Of a DNA stretch of 52,890 bases, positions 9,133 through 18,584 are shown in pieces (the stretch's first letter is position 1; every line of letters starts with the position of its first letter). Source of the stretch: Pseudomonadota bacterium (lineage in GTDB: Bacteria > Pseudomonadota > Gammaproteobacteria > Acidiferrobacterales > Acidiferrobacteraceae); contig JAKAXK010000005.1 in the NCBI GenBank assembly GCA_021827145.1, positions 1 to 52,890 on the forward strand, in the 5' to 3' direction. The translations under genes were made by a program, and so were the position numbers. The notes below the pieces were generated by a model that had not been told where the DNA came from, did no database searches, and saw only the letters and a program-made list of their open reading frames with translations.

Positions 9133-10364
9133 CACTGCCCCCAAATGTCGTTTCTGACGGGAATGACGGAGGTAAACACGCGGTACACATAATGGCTACA
9201 ATTGCCCGCCACGCAGCCCATGGTCGAGCCCGCCGGCAGGTTCGTGGGAATCTGGTAGGTGGCAGCAGGAAGGGCGGGATTGGTGCTGCCATTGAGCACA
9301 ACTGTCGACGGCGGACTTCCCGCATAGCTGCCGCGTATAGTCCGCGTACCGCGAACCAGCAGCGCCACTTGAACCGTCAGAAGATCCGCGGGCGTCATGC
9401 CGGCCGGGGGCGGTGTGCCTGGCAGCGCGTAGTGGCTGACAACGCCATTCTGCCCGTAGCCGAAGGCGATCTGCATATCGATGATGCCGCGCGCCACCAG
9501 CAAGACAGGCGGTGCTGGGGTGTTCGGCGCACCATTCAGATACGTGTAAGTCTGCATGTAAAGCGATGGCACCTGAGCGCCAGAACCATCCCCGATAAAG
9601 AAATTCTGGATCCTAAATCCCGTATTCCCGAGATTGATGACGCCCCTGTTTATCAGTTGGCTTGTGGTGATTCCGGGGTCCGTCGCGGAGAATCCCTTGG
9701 GCGCATTGAAGGTGCTTTGCCCCGGGTTCCCCACCACGTTCGAGCCGCCGCCCGGGTTGGAGTTCGTGACCTGCCCCATAATACAGCTCGAATTCGGCAA
9801 GGGGATGAGGAATATGTCCATGGACTGCAAAAGCGACGCATTACTGACAAAGAAGTTAACCGACGTAACGCTTTTCCCGCTCGTTTTGGTAATGGTGGTG
9901 ACCGGCGCAGAGCCAAAGGGGCTGCCGCCTGCGACAGTGGTGAGCGCATAGGTATTGATGCTGCCGGGGCTGTAGTCATAGGGGTTGGCGGCCGTTTGTG
10001 CCACTGCCGCCACCGGGGTCAGAAAAAGGCCCCCGCTTGGGCTTGATGTTGACACTGTGTACTGAGCGGTCGTGGTGCTGGTGGAGGTGGCGGCGACATT
10101 GGTATAGATCCCACCGCCGCACTCGTTCATCGGGAGACCATAACCCGCCCCCTCGATGGCCTGCGTCAACATCGTCATGGCCGTCCGCGCCTGCTGCCAA
10201 GCGCTATCCTGCGCCCGCGTCTGCGATGTGACGGATGACACGCTGCTAAACGCGCCGTAGATCGCCAAGGCCGCCAGCGATGAGATGACAAGAGCGACCA
10301 TAAGCTCCGTCAGCGTCACCCCGCGTACGCGGGATCTAGTAGACAACCTCGGTCGAGACCACAT
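9132..10364 (-). CDS. pilW: minor pilin PilW
   Basis: A 410-residue prepilin. The class III leader ends R-G, then V-T-L-T-E-L-M-V-A-L-V-I-S-S-L with the conserved Glu5. The remainder is a large Gly/Pro/Ser-rich extracellular domain, matching the PilW family in length (300-400 residues) and position. The first 29 bases overlap the end of pilV in another frame. In relatives, PilW joins PilX and PilV to connect PilY1 to the pilus fibre. Confidence 0.85.
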   Translation of the reverse strand: MWSRPRLSTRSRVRGVTLTELMVALVISSLAALAIYGAFSSVSSVTSQTRAQDSAWQQARTAMTMLTQAIEGAGYGLPMNECGGGIYTNVAATSTSTTTAQYTVSTSSPSGGLFLTPVAAVAQTAANPYDYSPGSINTYALTTVAGGSPFGSAPVTTITKTSGKSVTSVNFFVSNASLLQSMDIFLIPLPNSSCIMGQVTNSNPGGGSNVVGNPGQSTFNAPKGFSATDPGITTSQLINRGVINLGNTGFRIQNFFIGDGSGAQVPSLYMQTYTYLNGAPNTPAPPVLLVARGIIDMQIAFGYGQNGVVSHYALPGTPPPAGMTPADLLTVQVALLVRGTRTIRGSYAGSPPSTVVLNGSTNPALPAATYQIPTNLPAGSTMGCVAGNCSHYVYRVFTSVIPVRNDIWGQ

Positions 10365-10854
10365 AGCTATTTTGTCCCCAGGATTCCGTTATCGTCGCAT
10401 TGCAAGGGCACTGGCCGTTCCCGTTCGTCGACCAAACCTTGATGGCGCCACTGATGCGCGGCTGACCAGTTGCTGGGATCGTGGGTGGACCGGCCGCCCC
10501 CGGCAACTGCAACAAAGACTGCCACCACGTACTCACATTGGTCTGAAAAACCGTTGCGCCTCCGGACGCTGGCGGATTGACGCTGTTGATCGTCAGACCG
10601 TTATAACTCAGCGCGTTTGCGCCGCTTGCGCGCAACATGCCAATAATTTCCTGGGCGGCCACATAGGCCGTGGTTTGTCCCTGTCCGGTTTTCGCGAGTG
10701 TCACGCTGTCTGCAAGCAAATAGGTGACCGCCATGACGCCAATCATGAAGATCGCGACCGCGATGAGATTCTCGATCAAGGTGAACCCCCCTGAGAGGTG
10801 CGCGCGGGTCCCGGCGCGGCGTGACGCCGTTTGGCTTGTCAGGACAGGGTGCAT
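10336..10854 (-). CDS. pilV: minor pilin PilV
   Basis: A 172-residue prepilin with G-G-F-T-L-I-E-N-L-I-A-V-A-I-F around the prepilin-peptidase site (Gly-1, Phe+1, Glu+5). The chosen ATG at 10854 overlaps the preceding fimU-like gene by 16 bases and has no obvious ribosome site, so coupled translation is likely. The open frame extends to 10935, but that would give an unusually long leader. A C-P-C motif lies in the C-terminal half. The context within fimU-V-W-X-Y1 supports PilV. Confidence 0.83.
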   Translation of the reverse strand: MHPVLTSQTASRRAGTRAHLSGGFTLIENLIAVAIFMIGVMAVTYLLADSVTLAKTGQGQTTAYVAAQEIIGMLRASGANALSYNGLTINSVNPPASGGATVFQTNVSTWWQSLLQLPGAAGPPTIPATGQPRISGAIKVWSTNGNGQCPCNATITESWGQNSYVVSTEVVY

Positions 10855-11537
10855 GAGTATGGGGGGGTCGGAGCCGCCCCGCCCTGAGTCACGCACGACC
10901 GCAGTTCGCCCGCGCCATAGTAGACCGCGAGCCATCGCGCGTATTTCCCGGGATTTGAGCGGGCCTTCAACAACAGCGCGCCCTCCGTCAACTGGTAGGA
11001 GCCTGCCGCGCCCGTACTGGACCCGAGGATCGTGCCATCCGGGTAAAATTCGAGGTAAGCCGTAGTGTTCACAGACGGCGGTAGTATCGGGGGCAGCCCC
11101 CCGTTCCCGAGCTCGACGTATTGGCAGGAGACATCCGGATAGCGCACCGGAAAGGTCGCCTTGACGGCGACACCAGGGCTAGGCGCATTGGGGTTGTCCA
11201 TGTTGGGGGCATTATTCAGGACTGGCATGCCGCTCGAGTTCAAGCTTGCCGTCCACCAGCAGGCCGTCCCACCCCCGGCCACGCTCACATAGCCGGTCCG
11301 CACGTACACCGGCTGGTCGGCCTTCAGTGCGTACGACCGCGCCCACTGCATATCCTCTTCGATATGCCCCGCCGCTTCACGGATCCGACTATTGACTTCC
11401 CAAGAGGACAAATCCGGCACGGCGACCGCAGTCGCAATCCCGATCACGGCGATCACGATCAACAACTCAAGCAAAGTCAGCCCACTCATCCGACGTCGCA
11501 GGGTTGCGGCCAACTTTGTATCGGCTCTCATACCCAT
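10839..11537 (-). CDS. fimU: FimT/FimU-type minor pilin (GspH family)
   Basis: A 232-residue prepilin, first gene of the minor-pilin operon. The leader ends R-M-S-G, then L-T-L-L-E-L-L-I-V-I-A-V-I-G with Glu5. The C-terminal domain is GspH/FimT-like, with the E-E-D-M-Q-W-A-R-S-Y-A stretch after the helix. GGAGGG lies 5 bases before the ATG at 11537, which fixes the start over the longer frame to 11585. FimT and FimU are hard to separate by eye; FimU is favoured by operon position. Some FimT proteins bind DNA, but nothing here tests that. Confidence 0.8.
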   Translation of the reverse strand: MGMRADTKLAATLRRRMSGLTLLELLIVIAVIGIATAVAVPDLSSWEVNSRIREAAGHIEEDMQWARSYALKADQPVYVRTGYVSVAGGGTACWWTASLNSSGMPVLNNAPNMDNPNAPSPGVAVKATFPVRYPDVSCQYVELGNGGLPPILPPSVNTTAYLEFYPDGTILGSSTGAAGSYQLTEGALLLKARSNPGKYARWLAVYYGAGELRSCVTQGGAAPTPPYSCTLS

Positions 11538-11865
11538 CAACACCCTCCATCCACCGTCCGTGCGGTCCCACACCGCCCCAGACACTGGTCCGTCATGTCC
11601 GAAGACCTAACGACGCAATACCCCTCATTAGGTAGGTATAGCACAAAAACGCCATCACGAGCGCATGGCGACGCGGCAGGACGTAAGGCCCCGCGTATTC
11701 AAGGGCTTGAACGACGAGAGAGGGCTGCGTTCGGCACCCCGGGTGGAGCGGAACAATGGAAGGAACATAACTTATAAGGGAAAGGACTCGCCCGCCCGAC
11801 GGACTGTCATGCGCCATCCGCGCGCATTCCAGCCGCCGTGAGCGCTTACCGCCTAGCCGTGATCA
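11538..11865. other. 328-bp region between pilC and fimU, no convincing gene
   Basis: No conserved open frame is seen; a 74-codon minus-strand frame at 11593-11817 has no family resemblance. On the minus strand TGTGCTATACC (ending near 11635) resembles an extended -10 element and could be the promoter of the fimU operon, though no good -35 was found. The major pilin gene is not here. Confidence 0.4.
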
Positions 11866-13146
11866 TCACCCCCCGTGGGTCACGACCGAGCCGAGCTCGA
11901 ATATCGGCATATACATGGCCACGACCAGGGTACCGACGATGATACCCAATATGACCATGATGAGCGGCTCCATGAGCGTCGACATGCGCGCCACGGTCTC
12001 GCTCACCTCCCCCTCGTAGAAGTCCGCGACCTTCTCCGCCATGACCTCGATGGCACCCGTCTGTTCGCCGATCGCGAGCATATGCACGGCCATCGCCGGG
12101 AATACCGCGCTCTCCTTCAAGGAGTCTGTAATGAAGCCGCCTTCCAAGACCCGCTCGCGCGCGGCGTTGACCGCGCGTTCGACAATGACGTTATTGGAGA
12201 TGCGCGACAGGGTCTCCAGCGCCTCGTTGATCGGGACACCCGCGGCCTGCATGGTGGCGAGCGTGCGCATGAAACGCGCCACTGAGCCCTTCAAGATGAT
12301 ATCGCCCATGATCGGGAGCTTGAGCGAGACGCGGTCCACCTGGGTGCGAAAACCCAGGCTCTTGCGGTAGGCCATGATAAACGCCCAGATGGCGACGATA
12401 GGCGCGAAGACCACGATATACCAGTGTCCGCGCATCCAGTTCGAGATGTTGATGACAGCCTGAGTAAGCGCCGGCAGGGTCGCGCCAAAGCTGTCGAAGA
12501 GATGGGCAAACACCGGGATCACGAAGATCATAAGGATCGCCGTGACAAGCAACATCACAGTCAGGATGGATGCGGGATAGATCATCGCCGAGCGAATCTT
12601 CTTTTGCAGGGCGAGCGATTTCTCGCGATAGTCGGCAAGCCGCAAAAGAATGGTGTCCAGAATACCACCCTGGTCGCCGGCAGCGAGCAATGACACGAAT
12701 AAGCGATTGAAATACTTCGGATAGCGATTAAAGGCGTCGGCTATGCGCTCACCATCCTTGATCGGGGTAAGGATACCTTCGAGCATAGCCTTCATGCCCT
12801 TGCTGTCACTTGCGGTCGCCAATAGTTCAAAGGCCTGCACCATGGGGACGCCGGCGTTGATCATGGTCGACAACTGCCGGATCATAACCACGATCTGGGC
12901 CTCCTTGACCCCGCCTGCCCCGCCGAAGAGGGGTTTAGGCTTTTTCCTGACCGATATGACCTCGAGACCCCGTTTGCGCAGGGTAACGCGCACGATGGCG
13001 ATCGACGCGGCCTCCATTTCGCCCTTCTGTGTCGCCCCCTTGGCATCCCCCCGGGGCCGCGCCTGCCATTGGAAAACCGTAACCTTGGGTCCGGCCTTTT
13101 TCTTGGCCGGCGGGGCCTCGCCGCCCGCCTTTACTGCTGTCGCCAT
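11866..13146 (-). CDS. pilC: type IV pilus inner-membrane platform protein PilC
   Basis: A 426-residue polytopic inner-membrane protein that forms the pilus assembly platform with the PilB/PilT ATPases. A basic N-terminus is followed by two GspF-type domains, each with a long soluble helical part (M-I-R-Q-L-S-T-M-I-N-A-G-V-P and M-R-T-L-A-T-M-Q-A-A-G-V-P-I) and hydrophobic segments. GAGGAAGG sits just upstream of the ATG at 13146, so the longer frame to 13368 is rejected. Unlike the Pseudomonas pilBCD set, no pilB or pilD is adjacent: upstream is a divergent phospholipase D-like gene, downstream the minor pilin operon. Confidence 0.92.
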   Translation of the reverse strand: MATAVKAGGEAPPAKKKAGPKVTVFQWQARPRGDAKGATQKGEMEAASIAIVRVTLRKRGLEVISVRKKPKPLFGGAGGVKEAQIVVMIRQLSTMINAGVPMVQAFELLATASDSKGMKAMLEGILTPIKDGERIADAFNRYPKYFNRLFVSLLAAGDQGGILDTILLRLADYREKSLALQKKIRSAMIYPASILTVMLLVTAILMIFVIPVFAHLFDSFGATLPALTQAVINISNWMRGHWYIVVFAPIVAIWAFIMAYRKSLGFRTQVDRVSLKLPIMGDIILKGSVARFMRTLATMQAAGVPINEALETLSRISNNVIVERAVNAARERVLEGGFITDSLKESAVFPAMAVHMLAIGEQTGAIEVMAEKVADFYEGEVSETVARMSTLMEPLIMVILGIIVGTLVVAMYMPIFELGSVVTHGG

Positions 13147-13476
13147 GATGCCTTCCTCACTATCGCCCCAAACGGGCGTCGTGCCGACGCCATGCGCAAA
13201 GCGGCCCCCCGACCCGGTCGGGGCGCGTCTCTCGCGCTCAGGGTTTGCGATCTCATTCAAACTTACGGTAGACGGTCGCAGCCCATACGGCAAGGGTTGT
13301 CGTCGCCCCCGACGCGCAAACACGGCCTGGGCGGCCGATGAATGGCGGGGTCCGGCGATCCGCCGCATCCCCCGGGCGCGGCCTTGTGCGTCCCACGCTT
13401 TTCAGGTCCACTAAAGACTTGGCGGCCGCCGCGGGGGCGGCGCGCGCAGACCCTGTCACCGAGATTTCATGGACCC
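13147..13476. other. 330-bp divergent region between pilC and the PLD-like gene
   Basis: GC-rich and without a recognisable gene. It must hold the promoters for both flanking genes, but no clear -35/-10 pair was found. The open frame of the plus-strand neighbour extends to 13342, but that extension is Arg/Pro-rich and has no family similarity. Confidence 0.4.
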
Positions 13477-14340
13477 ATGCTCTTTATAGAACCTCAGGCC
13501 GGCGTGGCACCGGTCGTCCGATTCATACGTCATGCCCATCAGCGCCTTGACATCAATACCTACCTCCTGACCGATCGCGTAATCCTCCGCGCCGTGCAAT
13601 CGGCGGTACGCCACGGGGTGCGCGTGCGCATCATCATCGCCCGCCACCCCTATGGCCGCAGGCCGCGTGGGGAAATCGCACGGCTGCGCGCCACTGGGGC
13701 CCAGGTCCGCTATGCCCCGCGGCGCTTCTCGCGGCGCTACGTCTTCGATCACGCCAAATACATGGTCTCGGGCAACCACGGCGAGATCGGTACCGCGAAC
13801 ATGACCTGGTCGGCCTTCCACGAGAACCGCGAGTACCTCTGGACCGGCCACGACCCGCGCATCGCGCAGGCCCTGCGTAGCGTCTTTCAGGCTGACTGGT
13901 CGCACAGGCATGCGGGGCGGGGCCCGCGCGAGACCCTCATCCTCTCCCCCGGCGCCACCGCGGCTCTCGTGCGTACCCTGCGCATGCCGCGCCGTGTGTG
14001 CCTAGAATCCGAGGAACTCGGGCGCGACCGGCCGATACTCGCCGCCCTGCGCGCCAAGGGGCGTGCCGCCGAGCTGCTGCTGCCCGCGCGCCTGAACCGC
14101 TATGACCGCAGGGTCGCGCGCTCTCTGGCCTCCTCCGGCGTCCAGGTCCGCTTCCTGCGCCACCCCTATCTGCATGCCAAATTGATCGCAGGCCCCAACC
14201 GCGCCTTCATAGGCTCGGAGAACCTGAGCCCCTCGAGCCTCAAGCACAACCGCGAGGTGGGCCTCGTTTTACGGGGCGCCGATGCGCGCCAGCTCTTCGA
14301 TCAGTGCCGACGCGACTTCGGACGCGGGACGGGACGGTGA
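13477..14340 (+). CDS. phospholipase D-like (cardiolipin synthase/nuclease superfamily) protein
   Basis: A 287-residue protein with two HKD-like motifs: H-A-K-Y-M-V-S with G-T-A-N-M-T about ten residues later, and H-A-K-L-I-A-G with G-S-E-N-L-S. The classical Asp of HxKxxxxD is missing in both, but the His, Lys and downstream Ser/Thr-Asn are present, so phosphodiester or phosphatidyl transfer remains possible. No signal peptide or membrane segment is clear. The ATG at 13477 begins the conserved part (L-F-I-E-P). It is divergent from pilC. Substrate, lipid or nucleic acid, cannot be decided from sequence. Confidence 0.75.
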   Translation: MLFIEPQAGVAPVVRFIRHAHQRLDINTYLLTDRVILRAVQSAVRHGVRVRIIIARHPYGRRPRGEIARLRATGAQVRYAPRRFSRRYVFDHAKYMVSGNHGEIGTANMTWSAFHENREYLWTGHDPRIAQALRSVFQADWSHRHAGRGPRETLILSPGATAALVRTLRMPRRVCLESEELGRDRPILAALRAKGRAAELLLPARLNRYDRRVARSLASSGVQVRFLRHPYLHAKLIAGPNRAFIGSENLSPSSLKHNREVGLVLRGADARQLFDQCRRDFGRGTGR

Positions 14341-14683
14341 GACAGAGATACTGACACCCCGCAGCCATCTCGCTTCCGCGGCTCCAGACCCTGAGAGAGC
14401 GGGGCATGCGCGGAGAGGCGCGGCGCCGAAGGCGTGGGGCGTGTCCCGCGCGACCTGGCCTTGCGACACGGAACAGAGGAGCGGGACATATACGCACCCA
14501 TTGCCGCCGCCGAGGCGTGCAGCCTGGTGCGATCGATGCGCTCGCCCAATTTTGTATTCGCTACCACCTGATTTTGCTCACCGCGGTCCTCGACTTCACG
14601 CACGCCGCCGTCCATGGCCCACTCAAGATCTGGGGTGCGGCGCCCCCAACACCGCCGCACCCGCAGCTTGGGTCCGCTGCGCG
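14341..14683. other. 343-bp intergenic stretch between convergent genes
   Basis: Several overlapping frames exist on both strands, but none has a start with a ribosome site or a recognisable family. The flanking genes converge here, so terminators are expected; no hairpin followed by a T-run was identified. Confidence 0.35.
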
Positions 14684-17600
14684 TCAGAACTCGCCCCGGC
14701 GCGCGGCAGCGGCCGCCAGTACCGTCGTGAGCCACTGATTGCTGAGCCGCTCGGAGAGGCGATTCTGTCCCTGGCGGGCGGCCAGATTCTCGAGATCCAC
14801 CCAGGCGAGGGGCTGATCCTGTTCAGCACAGGAAAACACGGCGCGCGTGCGTAGCCCCGTGGCCGGATCGATCTGCCACTGCAAGCATTGGGCGCAGACC
14901 CCCTTCATCATGCACTGCATGGGACTACCGACGGTCGCTATGGCCTTCACATCCGCCTTGAAGAGCGGCTGTAAGGCCCCCTTCATGGCCCCCTGGAAGG
15001 CCTTCAGGAGCCCCGTGGAGCCCATGACCAGGATACGGTCGACCGATGCCAAGGGGATGGCGTCGGCCGGCAGAGCGAGCTCCCCTGTGGCGTACTGGCC
15101 GAGCAAGGCCACCATGTCAGTGGCCTCTACCGACCGATCCTGCGGACGACGCGCCTCGATGCATGGGCCTTGCGCCGTGCACCACACGATCTGATCGGCA
15201 GCCTCCTCGAGGCCCTTCTGGTTATCGAGCTCGGACGCCCGGGCGAAGGCCGCCACGTAGACGACACGGTTGCCGGCGGCACGCAAGGCCGGACCAATGT
15301 CGAGCATCACCGCCGCCCCCCAGCGTCCCGCCACCACCAGGATGGTCTGGCCCGAGGGGATATCGGTCGGTGCGCCCGTAGGGCCCATAAGGATGAGCGG
15401 GTCGCCGACCTGGAGTGCGCCCGCGACACGCGCACCCGCGCCCCATTGAAGAATCATAAGCCGCACGCGGTCGTCCTCGACACCGGTACCGCTCACCGTG
15501 ATCACGGGCACTTGCAGGCGGGTATTGGCGACCACCGCGCTACGCGATTCGAAGGTCTGGAGCCTAAAGAATTGACCGGGCTTAAAGTTCCGGGCGGCCA
15601 TGGGCGCCTTGATCCATATCTCGGCCACCGCCGGATTCGACTTGTCGATGGCCACCACCTGCGGCTCCAGGAGCGTGCGCATACGCGCCAGGAAGGCTGT
15701 CGCCGACTCGTCGCTCGCAGGCCTCTTCATGGCCCCCAGCACCGCCATCACCTGCGGGAACGCGACCTTACCCGAGGCCACAGCCTTCACCACGCTACCG
15801 TGGAAAGCAGCATGGGTATCGCCCAGAAAACTCACCCGATAGCCGTCCTGCTCATAGGAGGTGAAGGGACCGGTCTCGGGGGCCTTGCAGTGCGCCGCCA
15901 CCTGCACCGCCTGCAGATGATCCCCGTGGGCGATGTGGCCCTCGAAATGATTGCCGTCGAGCAAAAAGGTGCCCGGATATTCGCGTTCGTAGATGGTATT
16001 GGGGACGGTCCCCGCGGCCACCAGCACGGTACGCGCCGGAAGCCTCACTTCCTGGTCGCTCCCCACCCACCGGCCTTCCACCTCGCGCATGCGGCGCAGG
16101 ACCAGCGTCTGGACATGACCGTAGGCATCCAGATCCGCGCGCAGCGGGTCCAGGCCCTCAGCGTAGTAGAGACCCTCCTGCAAGGCCTTGGTCAGTTCCT
16201 CGTGGTTGCGCGTATAGGCCGGTGAATTATTCATGCCTTTGCGATAGGCAAGCGTGACACCACCCCACGACCGCAAGAGCGGTATGAAATTCGGCGTCTC
16301 GCCCGCCGCCTGGGCGCGCTCGCGCTCGGCGCGCACGGCTCGGCCATGCGCCAAGAACTCATCCAGGATCCCTTCGTCCTCGAGGGGCAGGCCCTTGCGA
16401 ATCGCCTCGACCCCCGACTCCTCAACCATGGTCTCGTAACGGGCCAGGATCTTGGTGACCTGTTTGATGTAGTAGGTCTGGACCTCGGTCGCGGTATCGA
16501 CCGCCGTCAGCCCCCCACCTATGACGACCGCCGGGAGCCGCACCTGCAGATTGGCGAGGCTCGTCTCCTTGCCGGCACCCGTCAACTGCAGGGCCATCAG
16601 GAAATCGCTCGCCTGACGCATGCCGCGCGCAAGACTATTCGTCATGGGAACGACGCGCGGGAGCCCGGCGCCGGTGGCGATACAGAGATGATCGAAGCCG
16701 AGCGCCCAGGCATCCTCGACCCGGATTGTCCCGCCGAAGCGCACACCGCCTATGACACGCATCCGCGACCGGCGCGCGAGGCTCAGATAGATGAGCTTCA
16801 GGAAATTCTTGTCCCAGCGGACCGTGATGCCGTACTCGGCGACACCGCCGAATCCGAGCAGGATGCGCTCGTCGAGATCCTCGGCGAGATCCTTCCACGC
16901 GAACACCGGGCCCGATACGATCGCCTCCGGCAGGGGCTCGATCTTCAGGCCGTCGATACCAAGCACGGCGCAACCGGCGCGGCTCAAGTAATGCGCCATC
17001 GTGAAACCCGCCGGACCCATACCCGCGATCAGGACCTTGCGGCCGTTGTCGGCCCCCGGGAGATAGTCGTGCTGCAAAAGGGGATTCCAGCGCAGCAGGA
17101 GGTCATAGATCTCGACACCCCACGGCAGGTCAAGGACATCGGTCAGCACGCGCGTCTCGATCTGCGGGATATTGACCGGATCCTGTTTCTGATAAATGCA
17201 GCCCTTCATACAGTCGTTGCAGATGCGATGCCCGGTCGCCGGCACCATGGGGTTGTCGATCATGACCATCGCAAGCGCCGCGATGTTGAGACCGTCGCGC
17301 CGCAGGAGGTTCATCTCGGAGATCTTTTCCTCGAGCGGGCAACCGGTAAGCGTGACACCCAAGGGGTCGACCTTGAGGCCCAGCTCCGGAACACCCTTCT
17401 TCTCTGGGAAGCCCTTGGAACAGAAGTCGCCGTCATGGTCGTGACAATAGAGGCAGTAGTGCGTCTCGCTTTGCACATGCCGCGCATCCATGCGCAGATC
17501 GGTCAAATGAAAACCGTCGCGCCGGCGAAACTCCGACTGCGGACCCTCGGCCATTTCCATCCCGTAACGTTCAACGCGATTGACAGGTACGAGGCGGGTG

Positions 17601-18220
17601 TGGTCGACGCGTTCAGGCAAGACGAAGCTCGCCCAACTCGGGAATTGCGCGCGGATATCGCCATCATTCAGCACCATGGCGCACCACTGCGTCAGCCGCG
17701 TCACCTCGGCCTCATGGGCCTTCTCGTCAGCAAGCCACTCCTCCCCGAGCCGCGCGATTGCCCATTCGCGGTCGGCAAGCGGCAGACCGCGCTTGCGCGC
17801 CTCATCATCGAGCCATGCATCGAGATCCGCGAAGCTCTGCGGAAAATCGCCGCGATAACGCCGGGCGCGGCGCTGCACGAACTGCTTCTTGAACTGCATG
17901 ACGCTGTCGTGGCTCACCGTGCCCTTATGGAGGGCCGTGACGGCCGCCTCGATCCCGAAGAGCCCGGCTATAAAGCTCTCAATATGGGGTGCTACGGCCA
18001 GTAGGAAGGTGCTGTGCTCGAGCGGGGTTTCCGGATCGGCACCCGCACGAAAGGCACGCAGGCGCGCGGCCAGATCCGCATCGCGCGCGGCCAAGTGGTC
18101 CACAAACTCGCCATCCAGACGCTCCAGGCCCTGTCGCGGAAACAGGTCCTCATAGCGCCACCCGCGGGCCAGACGCAACGTGGGGGGAGCGGTGTGCTGT
18201 GTTTTCTCATCAACTGACAT
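14684..18220 (-). CDS. large FAD/iron-sulfur oxidoreductase, fused GltD/NfnB-like and PyrK/NfnA-like modules
   Basis: A 1178-residue cytoplasmic flavoprotein. Residues 1-250 are a helical region of unknown role. A GltD/NfnB-type [4Fe-4S] region follows, with Cys256, 259, 267, 294 (G-C-P-L-E-E-K-I-S-E-M-N) and Cys334, 337, 341. Next are an FAD Rossmann motif G-M-G-P-A-G near 400 and a second nucleotide-binding motif G-G-G-L-T-A-V-D near 568. The last 320 residues resemble a ferredoxin-NADP reductase/PyrK module ending in a probable [2Fe-2S] site: Cys1103, 1109, 1112, 1131. Such fusions suggest electron transfer among NAD(P)H, flavin and an iron-sulfur carrier, as in Nfn transhydrogenase. Its actual substrate is unknown. 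It is transcribed alone. Confidence 0.8.
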   Translation of the reverse strand: MSVDEKTQHTAPPTLRLARGWRYEDLFPRQGLERLDGEFVDHLAARDADLAARLRAFRAGADPETPLEHSTFLLAVAPHIESFIAGLFGIEAAVTALHKGTVSHDSVMQFKKQFVQRRARRYRGDFPQSFADLDAWLDDEARKRGLPLADREWAIARLGEEWLADEKAHEAEVTRLTQWCAMVLNDGDIRAQFPSWASFVLPERVDHTRLVPVNRVERYGMEMAEGPQSEFRRRDGFHLTDLRMDARHVQSETHYCLYCHDHDGDFCSKGFPEKKGVPELGLKVDPLGVTLTGCPLEEKISEMNLLRRDGLNIAALAMVMIDNPMVPATGHRICNDCMKGCIYQKQDPVNIPQIETRVLTDVLDLPWGVEIYDLLLRWNPLLQHDYLPGADNGRKVLIAGMGPAGFTMAHYLSRAGCAVLGIDGLKIEPLPEAIVSGPVFAWKDLAEDLDERILLGFGGVAEYGITVRWDKNFLKLIYLSLARRSRMRVIGGVRFGGTIRVEDAWALGFDHLCIATGAGLPRVVPMTNSLARGMRQASDFLMALQLTGAGKETSLANLQVRLPAVVIGGGLTAVDTATEVQTYYIKQVTKILARYETMVEESGVEAIRKGLPLEDEGILDEFLAHGRAVRAERERAQAAGETPNFIPLLRSWGGVTLAYRKGMNNSPAYTRNHEELTKALQEGLYYAEGLDPLRADLDAYGHVQTLVLRRMREVEGRWVGSDQEVRLPARTVLVAAGTVPNTIYEREYPGTFLLDGNHFEGHIAHGDHLQAVQVAAHCKAPETGPFTSYEQDGYRVSFLGDTHAAFHGSVVKAVASGKVAFPQVMAVLGAMKRPASDESATAFLARMRTLLEPQVVAIDKSNPAVAEIWIKAPMAARNFKPGQFFRLQTFESRSAVVANTRLQVPVITVSGTGVEDDRVRLMILQWGAGARVAGALQVGDPLILMGPTGAPTDIPSGQTILVVAGRWGAAVMLDIGPALRAAGNRVVYVAAFARASELDNQKGLEEAADQIVWCTAQGPCIEARRPQDRSVEATDMVALLGQYATGELALPADAIPLASVDRILVMGSTGLLKAFQGAMKGALQPLFKADVKAIATVGSPMQCMMKGVCAQCLQWQIDPATGLRTRAVFSCAEQDQPLAWVDLENLAARQGQNRLSERLSNQWLTTVLAAAAARRGEF

Positions 18221-18584
18221 GATTCGGCCCCGAAATGGCTGTGCAACGCGCGCAAGCGCCTGATCGAGCGCGCAGGGAGCTATATACCCCTGCCCGGCTC
18301 CGCTATTCTATGATCGGCTGCGCCCCAATCTCTTGATCTGATCCCGACGGCGCCACCAATACCCGTAAGATAACCCGAAATGCCACGCGCGTCACAAAGA
18401 CGGGGGTCGAGGGCGAGTGCCGACCGGCCGCGGGCGATTCTTATGGTTTGTGGATCAGAAACGCGCGCGGCGCTTGGGCGAGACATCCGTGCGCCGAATC
18501 GGTACCATGGGCGGTCGTGGCCGCTAAATAGGTCCGCGCGCGAGCGCACCTCAACCGCCCGCTCATACGCTTACGGATACCCTC
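18221..18584. other. 364-bp divergent region between two flavoprotein genes
   Basis: It separates the large flavoprotein (minus) from the COG2509 flavoprotein (plus) and must carry both promoters. No sigma70 or sigma54 element of convincing quality and no small gene was found. Confidence 0.35.

Noticed and set aside
11635-11655. sigma54-like TGGCG...TGCT upstream of fimU
   Set aside because: GG to GC spacing is 9, not 10; sigma54 promoters are strict about this. It fits an extended -10 element better.
11675-11752. 12-bp (GGCAGGACGTAA) and 11-bp (GGTGGAGCGGA) words shared with 40667-40755 at similar spacing, suggesting a second attachment site
   Set aside because: Intervening sequence does not align, spacing differs (67 versus 78), and single 12-mers recur by chance in a window this size.
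16346-18004. 552-codon plus-strand frame opposite the large flavoprotein
   Set aside because: Its Arg/His/Asp-rich translation is typical of antisense frames and it lacks any recognisable domain.
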